Positions 8,578-17,212 of a stretch of 64,000 nt of DNA are shown here, piece by piece; position 1 is the stretch's first letter, and each line of letters starts with the position of its first letter. Origin of the DNA: Mycobacterium florentinum (lineage in GTDB: Bacteria; Actinomycetota; Actinomycetes; Mycobacteriales; Mycobacteriaceae); assembly GCF_010730355.1 (NCBI RefSeq), contig NZ_AP022576.1, positions 5,394,001-5,458,000 on the forward strand, written 5' to 3'. The position numbers were made by a program, and so were the translations under genes. The notes beneath the pieces are model-generated. The model worked only from the letters and a program-made list of their open reading frames with translations, did no database searches and was not told the DNA's origin.

Positions 8578-9438
8578 TCAGCCGACCGCCACCGCGTGGG
8601 GCCAGGCCAGTGGGTTGAGCTCGCGGTAAGGGTCGTTGGCGCGGACGGCCAGCAGATCGCTCAGGATCGTCTCCAGCGATTGCTGGGTCGCGGTGCGCAC
8701 CGATTCCACCCAATTCTCGGTCGATGCGTTTTCTGGCTTCGCGGTGTCGATCGGCTGACCGAAACTCAGATACATCCGCTGTGGGCGGGGGATGAACGTG
8801 GGTCCGACGCCGCGCATCAACGGCATCGCCATATCCGCATTGCCGGACAGTCTCGTGCTGAGGGCCTGGCTGAGCCGGCCCATTCTGCTGTCGCGGGTAA
8901 CCAGGCTCTTGTAGACGTCGTCGCCGCCGACCAAGCCGACGGGAACGATCGGGTAGTCGTTTTCCACGGCGATGCGGGCGAACCCGGAACGGCCGCGCCA
9001 ATTGAGGTGGTACTCCTCGCCTTTGAACTTGGCGATTTCTCGGCCCCCGCCCGGGAAAACCAGGATGGTCTCGTTGTGCCGCATCAGTTCTCGTGCGGTC
9101 TCCGGCGCACCGACAACGCCGCCGTAGGCGGTGATCAGATCGTGCCCGAACCCGGGCCGTTGGGAGAACCTTCGGTCCGCCAGCGGCCGCACCCGAACCC
9201 CCAGCGCGCGCCGCACGAAGTGTGGAATCAGCAGCACTTCACCGCCAATGAACTGAGTGTGGTTGCCTACCAACAGGAATCGGCCGTCTCCCGGCAGCGT
9301 CTCGAGGCCGGCGACGTAGGGCCGCCACAGGTCGATCAGGGGCGTGACGCCGTCATGAACCTTCTCGAGCACGACACGCAAGAACTGCGCGCGGTGTGGA
9401 TGGTTCATCACGGCATCGATATCGATCGGCATGTTCAC
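8578..9438 (-). CDS. Lysophospholipid/diacylglycerol acyltransferase-like protein (LPLAT family)
   Basis: A 286-residue acyltransferase, likely moving a fatty acyl group onto a lipid acceptor at the membrane. The catalytic block is NHTQFIGGE (H60), and the second block is FPGGGRE (128-134), corresponding to the FPEG motif. The usual H-x4-D is not perfect: the fifth residue after H60 is Gly, with E67 nearby, as in some MGAT/DGAT-like relatives. The start is GTG 9438 or ATG 9432. It diverges from a TetR gene and shares with it a palindrome at 9484-9497; a TATAGT -10-like hexamer (9475-9480, minus strand) is next to that site, so the TetR probably controls it. Confidence 0.82.
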   Translation of the reverse strand: MNMPIDIDAVMNHPHRAQFLRVVLEKVHDGVTPLIDLWRPYVAGLETLPGDGRFLLVGNHTQFIGGEVLLIPHFVRRALGVRVRPLADRRFSQRPGFGHDLITAYGGVVGAPETARELMRHNETILVFPGGGREIAKFKGEEYHLNWRGRSGFARIAVENDYPIVPVGLVGGDDVYKSLVTRDSRMGRLSQALSTRLSGNADMAMPLMRGVGPTFIPRPQRMYLSFGQPIDTAKPENASTENWVESVRTATQQSLETILSDLLAVRANDPYRELNPLAWPHAVAVG

Positions 9439-9483
9439 GGCAACCTCGGCTCGGGCTCGGGAAAGATGACACCACTATACCGA

Positions 9484-9497
9484 ACGAACTAGTTCGT
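9484..9497. promoter_or_regulatory. 14-bp perfect palindrome between acyltransferase and TetR
   Basis: ACGAACTAGTTCGT is its own reverse complement. It sits between divergent genes, beside a minus-strand TATAGT -10-like box and just ahead of the plus-strand TATGAT box (9504-9509), exactly where a TetR dimer would repress both directions. Confidence 0.65.
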
Positions 9498-9516
9498 ATG
9501 GGATATGATCCTGCTC

Positions 9517-10089
9517 ATGCGGACCACGACCGAACTGCGCGAGACGATCCTGACGGCCGCGCGGTCGGAGTTCGCGCAGTACGGGCTGGCCGGCGCCCGG
9601 ATCGATCGCATTGCGCGCGCCGCGGACGCCAGCAAGGAGCGCCTTTACGCGCACTTCAAGGACAAGGAGACGCTGTTCCGCGGGGTGGTCGCCGCCGACA
9701 TGGCGGAGTTCTTCGCCGCCGTCACGCTGCGTGCGGACGCGGTGCCGGAATTCGTGGGCGACATCTACGACCTGGCCTGTCGACGGCCCGAGCACTTGCG
9801 GATGATGACCTGGGCCAACCTGGAGGGTCTGGTGTTCGACCCGCCGCCCGTCGAGGGTCGTGAATCCGTCGCGGCCCGCGACATCGCCACCATCGAGGCG
9901 GCCCAGGCGGCGGGCTACGTGGACGCCTTCTGGCAGCCCATGGACTTGCTGGTGCTCTTGTTCGGCATCGCCTTGGCCTGGGCGCAATCGCCGCATCCCG
10001 ACGCTGAGACGGCCGATGTTGCGGTGATTACCGCGCGCCGCGCGGCCGCTGTGGAGGCGGCCCGGCGGATTGTTGCTCCCACAACCTGA
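9517..10089 (+). CDS. TetR-family transcriptional regulator
   Basis: A 190-residue regulator with the N-terminal helix-turn-helix ARIDRIARAADASKERLYAHF and a helical C-terminal ligand domain. An upstream in-frame ATG lies at 9505, but a -10-like TATGAT at 9504-9509 would put the transcription start at the ATG at 9517, implying a leaderless message starting MRTTTELRETIL; no ribosome site precedes either ATG. The 14-bp palindrome 20 bp upstream is the likely binding site and is shared with the divergent acyltransferase. The ligand is unknown. The gene is followed by tRNA-Lys on the opposite strand. Confidence 0.85.
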   Translation: MRTTTELRETILTAARSEFAQYGLAGARIDRIARAADASKERLYAHFKDKETLFRGVVAADMAEFFAAVTLRADAVPEFVGDIYDLACRRPEHLRMMTWANLEGLVFDPPPVEGRESVAARDIATIEAAQAAGYVDAFWQPMDLLVLLFGIALAWAQSPHPDAETADVAVITARRAAAVEAARRIVAPTT

Positions 10090-10097
10090 AATTGTGG

Positions 10098-10170
<73 letters not shown>

Positions 10171-10357
10171 TTGGTCAGCCGAGATTGCGTTGCGACTTTA
10201 ACAGGCATCCTGTCGCAGCGCGAAATCGCTGGATCTTCCAGTGTAGAGCCGGCGCGACGGGCGACGCTGCCACGTTTTGCGGACGTGATCGACGCCGGCT
10301 TAAGGTCACGGGCCGGATAAACCAGTTGAGTTGCCATGAGCACCGGGCGTAACCCAT

Positions 10358-10378
10358 TAGAATATTTGCAAGTATTCT
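10358..10378. promoter_or_regulatory. Probable ldtB promoter -10 with overlapping dyad
   Basis: TAGAAT (10358-10363) is a good mycobacterial -10 hexamer. It overlaps a short dyad, AGAATA (10359-10364) and TATTCT (10373-10378), about 50 bp upstream of the ldtB start. The regulatory role is inference. Confidence 0.4.
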
Positions 10379-10428
10379 CCGGTCAGCGGTGACCGTACAT
10401 AAGCCTGAACATTGTGGAAGGTCACTTG

Positions 10429-11625
10429 ATGGCGCCTTTGCGTAGACGTCGATCGTGGCTGGCTGCTGGGTTGGTCATGTTTGCCGTAATCGGTGTCGCT
10501 TGCAGCAGCAACCAGGCCGCCACGCCGCCGAAGATCATCTTCGACAAGGGCACACCGTTTGCCGATCTGCTGGTCCCCAAGCTCACCTCCTCGGTGTCGG
10601 ACGGCGCCGTCGGTGTCACCGTCGATGCGCCGGTCACGGTGAACGTCGCCGATGGCGTGCTGGCGTCGGTCACGATGGTCAACGACAACGGCCGTGCGAT
10701 CGCCGGCCAACTCAGCCCCGACGGACTGCGCTGGTCGACCACCGAGCAGCTCGGCTACAACCGGCACTACACGCTGAACGTCAAGGCGACCGGGCTGGGC
10801 GGCGCGGCGAGCCGCCAGATGAGCTTCTCGACCAGTTCGCCCGCACACCTGACGATGCCGTACGTCGCTCCGGGCGACGGCGAGGTCGTGGGCGTCGGCG
10901 AACCGGTGGCGATCCGGTTCGACGAGAACATCGCCGACCGCGCCGCCGCGCAGAAGGCGATCAAAATCACCACCAACCCGCCCGTCGAGGGCGCGTTCTA
11001 CTGGCTGAACAACCGCGAAGTGCGTTGGCGCCCAGAGCATTTCTGGAAGTCGGGAACCGCGGTCGACGTGGCGGTCAACACCTACGGCGTCGATTTGGGC
11101 GACGGGATGTTCGGCGAGGACAACGTCAAGACCCACTTCACCATCGGTGACGAGGTCATCTCGACCGCCGACGACAACACCAAGATCGTGACCGTCCGGG
11201 TCAACGGTGAAGTCGTGAAGACGATGCCCACCTCGATGGGCAAGGACAGCACCCCGACGGCCAACGGCTTCTACATCATCGGCGGCCGGTACAGGCACAT
11301 CATCATGGACTCGTCGACCTACGGCGTTCCGGTCAACTCACCCAACGGATATCGCACCGAAGTCGACTGGGCCACCCAGATGTCCTACAGCGGCGTCTTC
11401 GTGCACTCCGCGCCGTGGTCGGTTGGTGCGCAGGGCCATACCAACACCAGCCACGGCTGCCTGAACGTGAGCCCGAGCAACGCCGAGTGGTTCTACGACC
11501 ACAGCAAGAGCGGGGACATCGTCGAGGTCGTCAACACGGTCGGGTCGACGCTGCCCGGCACCGAGGGCCTGGGCGACTGGAACATCCCCTGGCCGCAGTG
11601 GAAAGCCGGCAACGCCAACACCTGA
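10429..11625 (+). CDS. ldtB: L,D-transpeptidase LdtB (LdtMt2-like), lipoprotein
   Basis: A 398-residue periplasmic enzyme that makes 3-3 cross-links in peptidoglycan and is the main L,D-transpeptidase of M. tuberculosis (Rv2518c). The order is: an Arg-rich N-terminus and hydrophobic signal, a lipobox ending GVAC (C25), two bacterial Ig-like domains ([13 protein letters not shown] onward, then [16 protein letters not shown]), and the YkuD catalytic domain with the [12 protein letters not shown] motif; the nucleophile is C344 with His in the same motif. Start ATG 10429 has GGAAGG eight bases upstream; a GTG at 10414 would overlap that site. The closing [14 protein letters not shown] tail is typical of the orthologue. 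It is the target of carbapenems in the family. Confidence 0.95.
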   Translation: MAPLRRRRSWLAAGLVMFAVIGVACSSNQAATPPKIIFDKGTPFADLLVPKLTSSVSDGAVGVTVDAPVTVNVADGVLASVTMVNDNGRAIAGQLSPDGLRWSTTEQLGYNRHYTLNVKATGLGGAASRQMSFSTSSPAHLTMPYVAPGDGEVVGVGEPVAIRFDENIADRAAAQKAIKITTNPPVEGAFYWLNNREVRWRPEHFWKSGTAVDVAVNTYGVDLGDGMFGEDNVKTHFTIGDEVISTADDNTKIVTVRVNGEVVKTMPTSMGKDSTPTANGFYIIGGRYRHIIMDSSTYGVPVNSPNGYRTEVDWATQMSYSGVFVHSAPWSVGAQGHTNTSHGCLNVSPSNAEWFYDHSKSGDIVEVVNTVGSTLPGTEGLGDWNIPWPQWKAGNANT

Positions 11626-11629
11626 CGCC

Positions 11630-13291
11630 CTAACCCTCGGGCTTGGGCCCGATGCTGCCGGCGTGCTCCAGCCGCTGCTCGACGATCGCCTTGATCGCGT
11701 CCTGGGTGGTCGAATTTCCGGTGATGGCGCGCAGGAAATCTTCCCGGCGTAGCCGCCAGAGCGTGCCCGGCTGCAGGCACCGCACCGTGGCGGTGCGGGG
11801 CACATCGAACAGCAGGGCGATCTCCCCGAAGTGGTCACCGTCCTGCAGCGTTCGCACCGGCCGGCCGTCGACGACGGTTTCGAAGACGCCGGAGCCGATC
11901 AGGAACATGTCGTCGGCGGAGTCGTCTTGCCGGACAACGACATCGCCCTCGGCGGCCGCGACGGCGATCAAGGCCGAGGCAAGCTGGTCGGTGGCCGCGA
12001 CCGACAACGGCCGGAACGCTTGCACGCTCCTGATGGCGTCCAGTTCCTCGCGCTGCACCGGAGAGCGGCGTTCCACCCGCAGGACGCGCCACAGGCCGTA
12101 GATCGCACCCAGCAGCGCCAAACCGGCTGCCACCCGCAGCGTCCCGCGCACCCCGATCGCGGCGTTGACCTGAGCGGCGCAGAACCCGGCCACGCCGACG
12201 ACCGAGACGGCGATCACCGCGTTGATTCCGGCGAGCAGGTCCAGCGACCGCCCCGACGCGCTGCGCTGCAGCAGGGTGCGCCCGCACACGATTTGATACG
12301 CGATCCCGATGCCGAACACGCTCAGCAGCGGGATGGCCAGAGCCTGCGCCGAGGTCACCGCGAGGGCGAACAAGACCAGTGCGCAACCGAGAAATCCGGC
12401 GACCATCGGGAGCGACATCGAGTGGCGACCGAGCGAGAGACTGGCGATGCCGCCCACCAGTCCGCCGATGCCGACCGCCCCGATCAGCACCGGCGTCCCC
12501 GACGCGCCCATGTGCAGCAGGTCGGTCGTGATGCTGGTGACGATGCTTTGCGCGGTACCGGTCAGCGACGCGGTGATGGCCATGACGGCGACCACTACCC
12601 GGGCGTTCGTCGACCTCCGGAGGACACCGATTCCACCGGCGAGTTCGTTGACGACTCGGGAGCCTTCGTTGCGCACCCGGGTGTCTATCCCGCGAATGGT
12701 GAGAAGCGGCCACGCTCCCAGCGCGCAAAACGCCACGATGGTCACCAACGCGGCGGTGGGTCCGGAGGACCCCAGGGCCACCGCGGCCACACCCGCACCC
12801 ACCAACACCCCGGAGGTCTCGAGCAGGGCGGAAACGGCGTTCGCGGCGACCAGCTGGGCGGCAGAGTCGGCCAGCCACGGCATCAGGGCGTCGTTCAGTG
12901 CCTTCGGGGCGGACTGGGTGAACCCTTCCAACGCGATCACCGCAAACAGCAGCGCGGTCACGGTGTGGTGTCCCAACAGCGGAATCACAAGCGCCACTGC
13001 GGCTCCGCGGGCGATGATCGAGCCGGCCAGTACGCGCTCGCGCCGGAACCTGCCCGCCAGGGCGGCATAGACCGGGGCGCTGATCGCCCCCGCGATCTGC
13101 CGAACGATCAGGAACCAGCCGGGGCCGATCGGGCCGCGTAGGTCGAAGGTGACGACCAACATCGTCGACACCCAGGCCACATGGGCGACCACCCCGGCGG
13201 CGATCGACGATTCCGCTCTGACGATATTCGCGTTGGAGAAGGCATTGCGGAATGCGGACCACCGACTTGCTCGTGCCGGCGCCTCGGCCAT
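11630..13291 (-). CDS. MFS transporter fused to a cyclic-nucleotide-binding domain
   Basis: A 553-residue two-part membrane protein. Residues about 25-400 give ten to twelve hydrophobic segments of major facilitator type (for example GPGWFLIVRQIAGAISAPVY and the LAIPLLSVFGIGIAYQIVCG stretch). Residues about 415-535 form a cNMP-binding domain with the phosphate-binding cassette GDHFGEIALLFDVPRTATVR; the FGEIALL...PRTATV core with its Arg is what cAMP-binding proteins need. The arrangement suggests transport gated by cAMP or cGMP, though the transported molecule is unknown. The final residues converge on ldtB with a 4-bp gap. The Ala/Gly-rich composition matches its neighbours. Confidence 0.85.
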   Translation of the reverse strand: MAEAPARASRWSAFRNAFSNANIVRAESSIAAGVVAHVAWVSTMLVVTFDLRGPIGPGWFLIVRQIAGAISAPVYAALAGRFRRERVLAGSIIARGAAVALVIPLLGHHTVTALLFAVIALEGFTQSAPKALNDALMPWLADSAAQLVAANAVSALLETSGVLVGAGVAAVALGSSGPTAALVTIVAFCALGAWPLLTIRGIDTRVRNEGSRVVNELAGGIGVLRRSTNARVVVAVMAITASLTGTAQSIVTSITTDLLHMGASGTPVLIGAVGIGGLVGGIASLSLGRHSMSLPMVAGFLGCALVLFALAVTSAQALAIPLLSVFGIGIAYQIVCGRTLLQRSASGRSLDLLAGINAVIAVSVVGVAGFCAAQVNAAIGVRGTLRVAAGLALLGAIYGLWRVLRVERRSPVQREELDAIRSVQAFRPLSVAATDQLASALIAVAAAEGDVVVRQDDSADDMFLIGSGVFETVVDGRPVRTLQDGDHFGEIALLFDVPRTATVRCLQPGTLWRLRREDFLRAITGNSTTQDAIKAIVEQRLEHAGSIGPKPEG

Positions 13292-13438
13292 CCGGTCAGC
13301 ATATCGTCACGCCGGCGGGAGCGCTTGGCTTTGCGTCGACGAACTAGTTGCGGCGCAACAGATTACAACAGATACATGAGTTCGACTGCGGCGCAGTCGC
13401 TTTACGCGCCGCGCAGGATAGTCGGCCGCCGCAGACCG

Positions 13439-13552
13439 CTATGCGCAGGTGAAGAGCGGGTCGCACACGACGGTGAACGTGCACCCCGATGCCGCGGGGG
13501 CAGTGAACGCGAGGACCAGGGCGAGGACGACCTTGTACTTCAGACCAGACAT
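13439..13552 (-). CDS. Small secreted cysteine-containing peptide
   Basis: A 37-codon gene starting ATG 13552 with GGAG five bases upstream. The peptide has a short basic start, a hydrophobic core (VVLALVLAFTAPAASG) and a mature tail of about 15 residues with three cysteines (CTFTVVCDPLFTCA). A signal peptidase cut after APAAS or ASG would release a tiny Cys-rich peptide; a lipobox reading around ASGC is an alternative. I recall similar short mycobacterial proteins ending in FTVVCDPLFTCA but cannot confirm this here. The function is unknown. It is followed downstream by the transporter gene on the same strand. Confidence 0.55.
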   Translation of the reverse strand: MSGLKYKVVLALVLAFTAPAASGCTFTVVCDPLFTCA

Positions 13553-13780
13553 GACCACTCCGTACCTATGCAATGGGGTGATAGTACGCCATGCGATCTT
13601 GAATAGACATGGCGCTGGCAAACATCGGTGGCGGCGTTTCATCGTCCCCGGGTGCCGGGGTGAACCGGGCCGCTGCCCGGGTGGCAAGGCCGCTGCGCCA
13701 CAACGCAATAGGTGACCGGGTTCGACACCGGCCGCACGTCGATTCCGGCCCCGCCGAGCCGGCTATGGTCGCGGACAAGC
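13553..13780. other. Intergenic stretch without a supported gene
   Basis: The only long frames here are Arg- and Pro-rich shadows on both strands. It must contain the promoter of the small secreted gene on the minus strand. No tRNA, repeat or strong hairpin was seen before the terminator at 13781. Confidence 0.4.
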
Positions 13781-13816
13781 AAAAAGGTCAGAGGGCGGAT
13801 AAGCCCTCTGACCTTG
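13781..13816 (-). terminator. Rho-independent terminator of tRNA-His
   Basis: On the minus strand AAGGTCAGAGGGC (pairing positions 13804-13816 with 13784-13796) folds into a perfect 13-bp stem with a 7-nt loop, followed at once by TTTTT. It starts right after the tRNA CCA end, so it terminates tRNA-His transcripts. Confidence 0.9.
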
Positions 13817-13820
13817 TGGG

Positions 13821-13894
13821 GTGAGTGACGGGACTCGAACCCGCGACATTCAGGATCACAACCTGACGCTCTACCAGCTGAACTACACCCACCA
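13821..13894 (-). tRNA. tRNA-His (anticodon GTG)
   Basis: The minus strand reads GTGGGTG at the 5' acceptor, pairing with CACTCAC; the D-arm is GTTCAGCTGGTAGAGC, the anticodon loop is TTGTGAT (GTG) and the T-loop is TTCGAGT. The extra G at position -1 (13894) and the C discriminator (13821) are the identity elements of tRNA-His. CCA is encoded at 13820-13818. Confidence 0.97.
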
Positions 13895-13924
13895 CGGCCG
13901 CCTAAGAGGCGGCGACTGTCGATA

Positions 13925-14572
13925 CTAGCGGTTCGGTGGCTCGACGGCCGAATCAATTGGCTGTGCTGCGCCGTCGGTGCCCGCTAGATCGGCGGCCGCT
14001 GCCGCGATTTCGCTGGTAGATGGCCCCGGCAGGGGCACGAACGCGGTCCGGCGGTAGAACTGCAGCTCGCGGATGGACTCGCGGATGTCGGCCAGTGCCC
14101 GGTGGGCCAGCCCCTTGGCCGGCTGGCCGAAGTACACGCGGGGGTACCACCGGCGGCAGAGTTCCTTGATCGAGCTGACGTCGATAATCCGGTAATGCAG
14201 AAACGAGTCCAGGGCGGGCATGTCGCGGGCGATGAACGACCGATCAGTGGCGATCGAATTGCCCGCGAGCGGCGCCGTCTTGGGCTGCTTGACGTGCTTG
14301 CCGATGTATTCGAGCACCATCGCCTCGGCGGTGGCCAGGTCGACGGTCGATGCCCGCACTTCGTCGATCAGCCCCGAGCGGGTGTGCATTTCGGTGACCA
14401 CGTCGATCATCGACGACAGGGCGGCGTCGTCGGCGTGAATCACCACGTCGACGCCGTCGCCGAGAATGTTCAGATCGGCGTCGGTGACCAGGGCTGCGAT
14501 CTCGATCAACTTGTCCGCTCCCAGATCCAGGCCGGTCATCTCGCAGTCGATCCATACCAATTCGTCACGCAC
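13925..14572 (-). CDS. orn: Oligoribonuclease
   Basis: A 215-residue 3'-5' exoribonuclease of the DEDDh family that degrades 2-5 nt RNA fragments and pGpG in the cytosol. The first metal-binding motif is [12 protein letters not shown] (D9, E11); later motifs include [15 protein letters not shown] and the [11 protein letters not shown] block carrying the general base His and last Asp. Start GTG 14572 gives the conserved start [12 protein letters not shown]; the frame is open further upstream, but that extension is Arg/Gly-rich and not part of the family. Length fits the mycobacterial orthologue (Rv2511). It lies divergent to the HerA-like ATPase and just downstream of tRNA-His relative to the window. 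Confidence 0.95.
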   Translation of the reverse strand: MRDELVWIDCEMTGLDLGADKLIEIAALVTDADLNILGDGVDVVIHADDAALSSMIDVVTEMHTRSGLIDEVRASTVDLATAEAMVLEYIGKHVKQPKTAPLAGNSIATDRSFIARDMPALDSFLHYRIIDVSSIKELCRRWYPRVYFGQPAKGLAHRALADIRESIRELQFYRRTAFVPLPGPSTSEIAAAAADLAGTDGAAQPIDSAVEPPNR

Positions 14573-14668
14573 AGCGCTCAGCGTATGCCCACGTGAGCCC
14601 TGCCCCTGTCTCCCCCTGGCAAGTAGTGTTGAGCGTTGCAACTTTCGTCGGGAGAGGGGCGGGGCGCG

Positions 14669-16237
14669 ATGACCACCGATTCAGCGGCCGGACCCGCGCA
14701 GCGGATCGCGGGCGGCTACGCCGTCGAAGGCCAGGCACTGGAACTGGGCACCGTCGTCATCGACGGCAACGCCGACCCGAGCGCGCAGATCCACATCCCG
14801 CTCGCCACCGTCAACCGGCATGGTCTGGTGGCCGGGGCGACCGGAACGGGCAAGACCAAGACGCTGCAGCTGATCGCCGAACAGCTCAGCGCCGCCGGGG
14901 TTCCGGTGCTGATGGCCGACGTGAAGGGCGACCTGTCCGGTCTGTCCCGTCCGGGGGAGGCCAACGACAAAACGGCGGCGCGGGCAAAGGACACCGGGGA
15001 CGCGTGGGCGGCGACCGGCTTCCCGGTGGAGTTCCTGTCGTTGGGCACCGGCGGGCTCGGCGTGCCGATACGCGCGACCGTCGCCAGTTTCGGTCCCGTG
15101 TTGCTATCAAAAGTGTTGGGGCTCAACGCCACTCAAGAGTCGACCCTGGGCCTGATCTTCCATTGGGCGAAGGAGAACAACCGCTCGCTGGTCACCCTGG
15201 ATCAACTTCGCACCATCATCAGCCACCTGGCCGGCGAGGAAGGCAAAGCCGACCTGAAATCGCTGGGCGGGGTGTCGTCGACGACGGCCGGCGTCATCTT
15301 GCGTGCGCTGGTCAACCTCGAAGGCGAGGGCGGCGACACCTTCTTCGGTGAACCGAAGCTCGACCCGCAAGACCTGCTGCGCGTCGACAACCAGGGCCGC
15401 GGCACCATCTCGCTGCTCGAGTTCAGCGGCCAGTCACTGCGTCCGGTCATCTTCTCGACGTTCCTGATGTGGTTGCTCGCCGACCTGTTCAACGAGCTCC
15501 CCGAGGTCGGCGACATCGGCAAACCCAAGCTGGTGTTCTTCTTCGACGAGGCGCATCTGTTGTTCACCGACGCGTCCAAGGCGTTCCTCGAGCAGGTCGA
15601 GCAGACCGTCAAGCTGATCCGCTCCAAGGGCGTGGGGGTGTTCTTCTGCACCCAGTTGCCCACCGATCTGCCCAACGATGTGCTGTCCCAGCTGGGCGCG
15701 CGCATCCAGCACGCCCTGCGCGCGTTCACCCCCGACGACCAGAAGGCGCTGTCGAAGACCGTCCGCACCTATCCGAAAACCGATGCCTACGACCTGGAGT
15801 CGGCATTGACCTCGCTGGGCATCGGTGAGGCCGTCGTCACCGTGCTGTCCGAAAAGGGCGCACCGACACCGGTTGCGTGGACGCGCATGCGGGTGCCCCG
15901 CTCGTTGATGGGCGCCATCGACACCGACGAGATCGTCAAGGCGGCGAAAGACAGCCCGCTGCAAGCCAAGTACGGCCAGACGAAGCAGCAGCCGTCAGAA
16001 CCCGAAATACCCTCGGCACCATCGGCTCCAGAGGCTCCGGCGCCGCGGGGTCAATACGACCCGCTGCCTTCTTTTCCTGACCCGTACGACATCCCGCCGA
16101 TGCCCGCGCCGGCCGAGCCGAAGGGCCCGGCCATGTGGGAGGAAGTGCTGCAGAACCCGACCGTGAAAAGCGGTATCAACACCGCGATTCGCGAGGCGGT
16201 GAAAAGCATCTTCGGCACCGGTCGCCGCCGTCGGTGA
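14669..16237 (+). CDS. HerA/DUF853-type P-loop ATPase
   Basis: A 522-residue ATPase related to HerA/VirD4-like DNA translocases and annotated in mycobacteria as DUF853 (Rv2510c orthologue). Walker A is GATGTGKT (56-63) and Walker B FFFDEAH (289-295). A central [12 protein letters not shown] block and the [21 protein letters not shown] segment are characteristic. The C-terminal 100 residues are Pro/Ala-rich and end GTGRRRR. Its role in mycobacteria is not established; the fold implies ATP-driven movement of DNA or another polymer. The start ATG 14669 follows a purine-rich stretch (GGGAGAGG). It is divergent from orn and is followed by a long dyad repeat (16238-16297). Confidence 0.85.
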   Translation: MTTDSAAGPAQRIAGGYAVEGQALELGTVVIDGNADPSAQIHIPLATVNRHGLVAGATGTGKTKTLQLIAEQLSAAGVPVLMADVKGDLSGLSRPGEANDKTAARAKDTGDAWAATGFPVEFLSLGTGGLGVPIRATVASFGPVLLSKVLGLNATQESTLGLIFHWAKENNRSLVTLDQLRTIISHLAGEEGKADLKSLGGVSSTTAGVILRALVNLEGEGGDTFFGEPKLDPQDLLRVDNQGRGTISLLEFSGQSLRPVIFSTFLMWLLADLFNELPEVGDIGKPKLVFFFDEAHLLFTDASKAFLEQVEQTVKLIRSKGVGVFFCTQLPTDLPNDVLSQLGARIQHALRAFTPDDQKALSKTVRTYPKTDAYDLESALTSLGIGEAVVTVLSEKGAPTPVAWTRMRVPRSLMGAIDTDEIVKAAKDSPLQAKYGQTKQQPSEPEIPSAPSAPEAPAPRGQYDPLPSFPDPYDIPPMPAPAEPKGPAMWEEVLQNPTVKSGINTAIREAVKSIFGTGRRRR

Positions 16238-16297
16238 CGCGAGCGTAACGCCACGGCGAAATATCGGGCCGATTTTCGCCGCCAGGTTACGCTCGCG
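16238..16297. repeat. Dispersed GAGCGTAAC palindrome, copy 1
   Basis: CGCGAGCGTAAC (16238-16249) and GTTACGCTCGCG (16286-16297) are exact reverse complements; between them GGCGAA and TTCGCC form an inner dyad. It lies directly after the ATPase stop and before the convergent SDR gene. A second copy at 46451-46524 shares both arms and much of the interior (CACGGCG, GATTTTCGC), so it is a repeated element and possibly a bidirectional terminator. Confidence 0.75.
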
Positions 16298-16306
16298 GGA
16301 GAATGC

Positions 16307-17113
16307 TCAGCCGCCGCCGAGTTTCTTGTAGAAGCTGCCGACGATCGGCGCCACGATCGCGCGGGGGGCATACCCGCTGCCGACCGACATGGCCTTGGAG
16401 GTCAGGCCCGGGACGACGCGCATCTTGTTGCGCTCCAACGCATCCAGCGAGATCCGCGCGGTGTGTTCGGTCGAGATCCACAGGAAGTCGGGCACCAGCC
16501 GTTCGACCAGTGACCTCTCGGCGTCATCCGGCAGGTCGGTGCGCACCGGGCCCGGCGCCAGCAGCGTGACATGCACACCCGAGCGGCGCAGTTCGCCGCG
16601 CAACGACTCGCTGAAGGTGTTGACGAACGCTTTGGATGCGGCGTAGGTCGCGTTGTAAGGGATCGGCGAATTACCCGCCGCTGAACCGGAAATCAAGATG
16701 CCGCCCGCCGCGCGCTCGACCATCCCCGGCAGTACCGCCAACGTAAGGTCGTGCACCGCCACGGTATTCAGTTGCACCTGAGCCTTTTCGCCGGCCGGGT
16801 CGAGGCCGGAGATCGGGCCGAACGTTCCGGTACCGGCGTTGGCGCACAGGATCGAGATGTTGCGGGTGGCCAATTCGTCGCACAGTTTGGCCCGTTCTGC
16901 CGGGTCGGCGAGGTCGGCGGCGCGCACTTCCACGGTGACGCCGTACTTCTCGGCTAGCCGTGCGGCGAGGTCGTTGAGTTTGTCTTCGCGTCGCGCGGTG
17001 ACGATCAGGTGGTGTCCGCGCGCGGCCAATTCCGTGGCCAGCGCCTCGCCGATGTTTTGCGAAGCTCCGGTGACAACGGCGCGTGCATCGGGGCTGGGAG
17101 CGGGTACCGGCAT
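16307..17113 (-). CDS. Short-chain dehydrogenase/reductase
   Basis: A 268-residue NAD(P)-dependent oxidoreductase (Rv2509 orthologue). The cofactor motif is TGASQNIG (15-22), NAG occurs at 92-94, and the catalytic set is S144 (or S142), Y157 and K161 in the ATYAASK motif. The Arg pair after the second strand (TARRED) suggests NADPH preference. The C-terminal region has a hydrophobic segment that may sit on the membrane. The M. tuberculosis protein is reported among SDRs linked to lipid or mycolate metabolism, but the substrate here cannot be told from the sequence. It converges on the HerA-like gene across the dyad repeat. Confidence 0.88.
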   Translation of the reverse strand: MPVPAPSPDARAVVTGASQNIGEALATELAARGHHLIVTARREDKLNDLAARLAEKYGVTVEVRAADLADPAERAKLCDELATRNISILCANAGTGTFGPISGLDPAGEKAQVQLNTVAVHDLTLAVLPGMVERAAGGILISGSAAGNSPIPYNATYAASKAFVNTFSESLRGELRRSGVHVTLLAPGPVRTDLPDDAERSLVERLVPDFLWISTEHTARISLDALERNKMRVVPGLTSKAMSVGSGYAPRAIVAPIVGSFYKKLGGG

Positions 17114-17212
17114 GCGCCAATCGTAGACAGCGGCCGAATCTCGACGACAATGGCTGCAACGGGCCGGCGCCGCGGGCGGCGGCTTGTCGGCTCACCAAAT
17201 AGAGTGCCGGGC

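Noticed and set aside
10171..10357. Possible riboswitch in the ldtB leader
   Set aside because: No conserved riboswitch core could be recognised; only a short -10 dyad is supported.
11831..13141. 436-codon plus-strand frame opposite the MFS-cNMP gene
   Set aside because: No hydrophobic or domain structure; mirror of a membrane protein gene.
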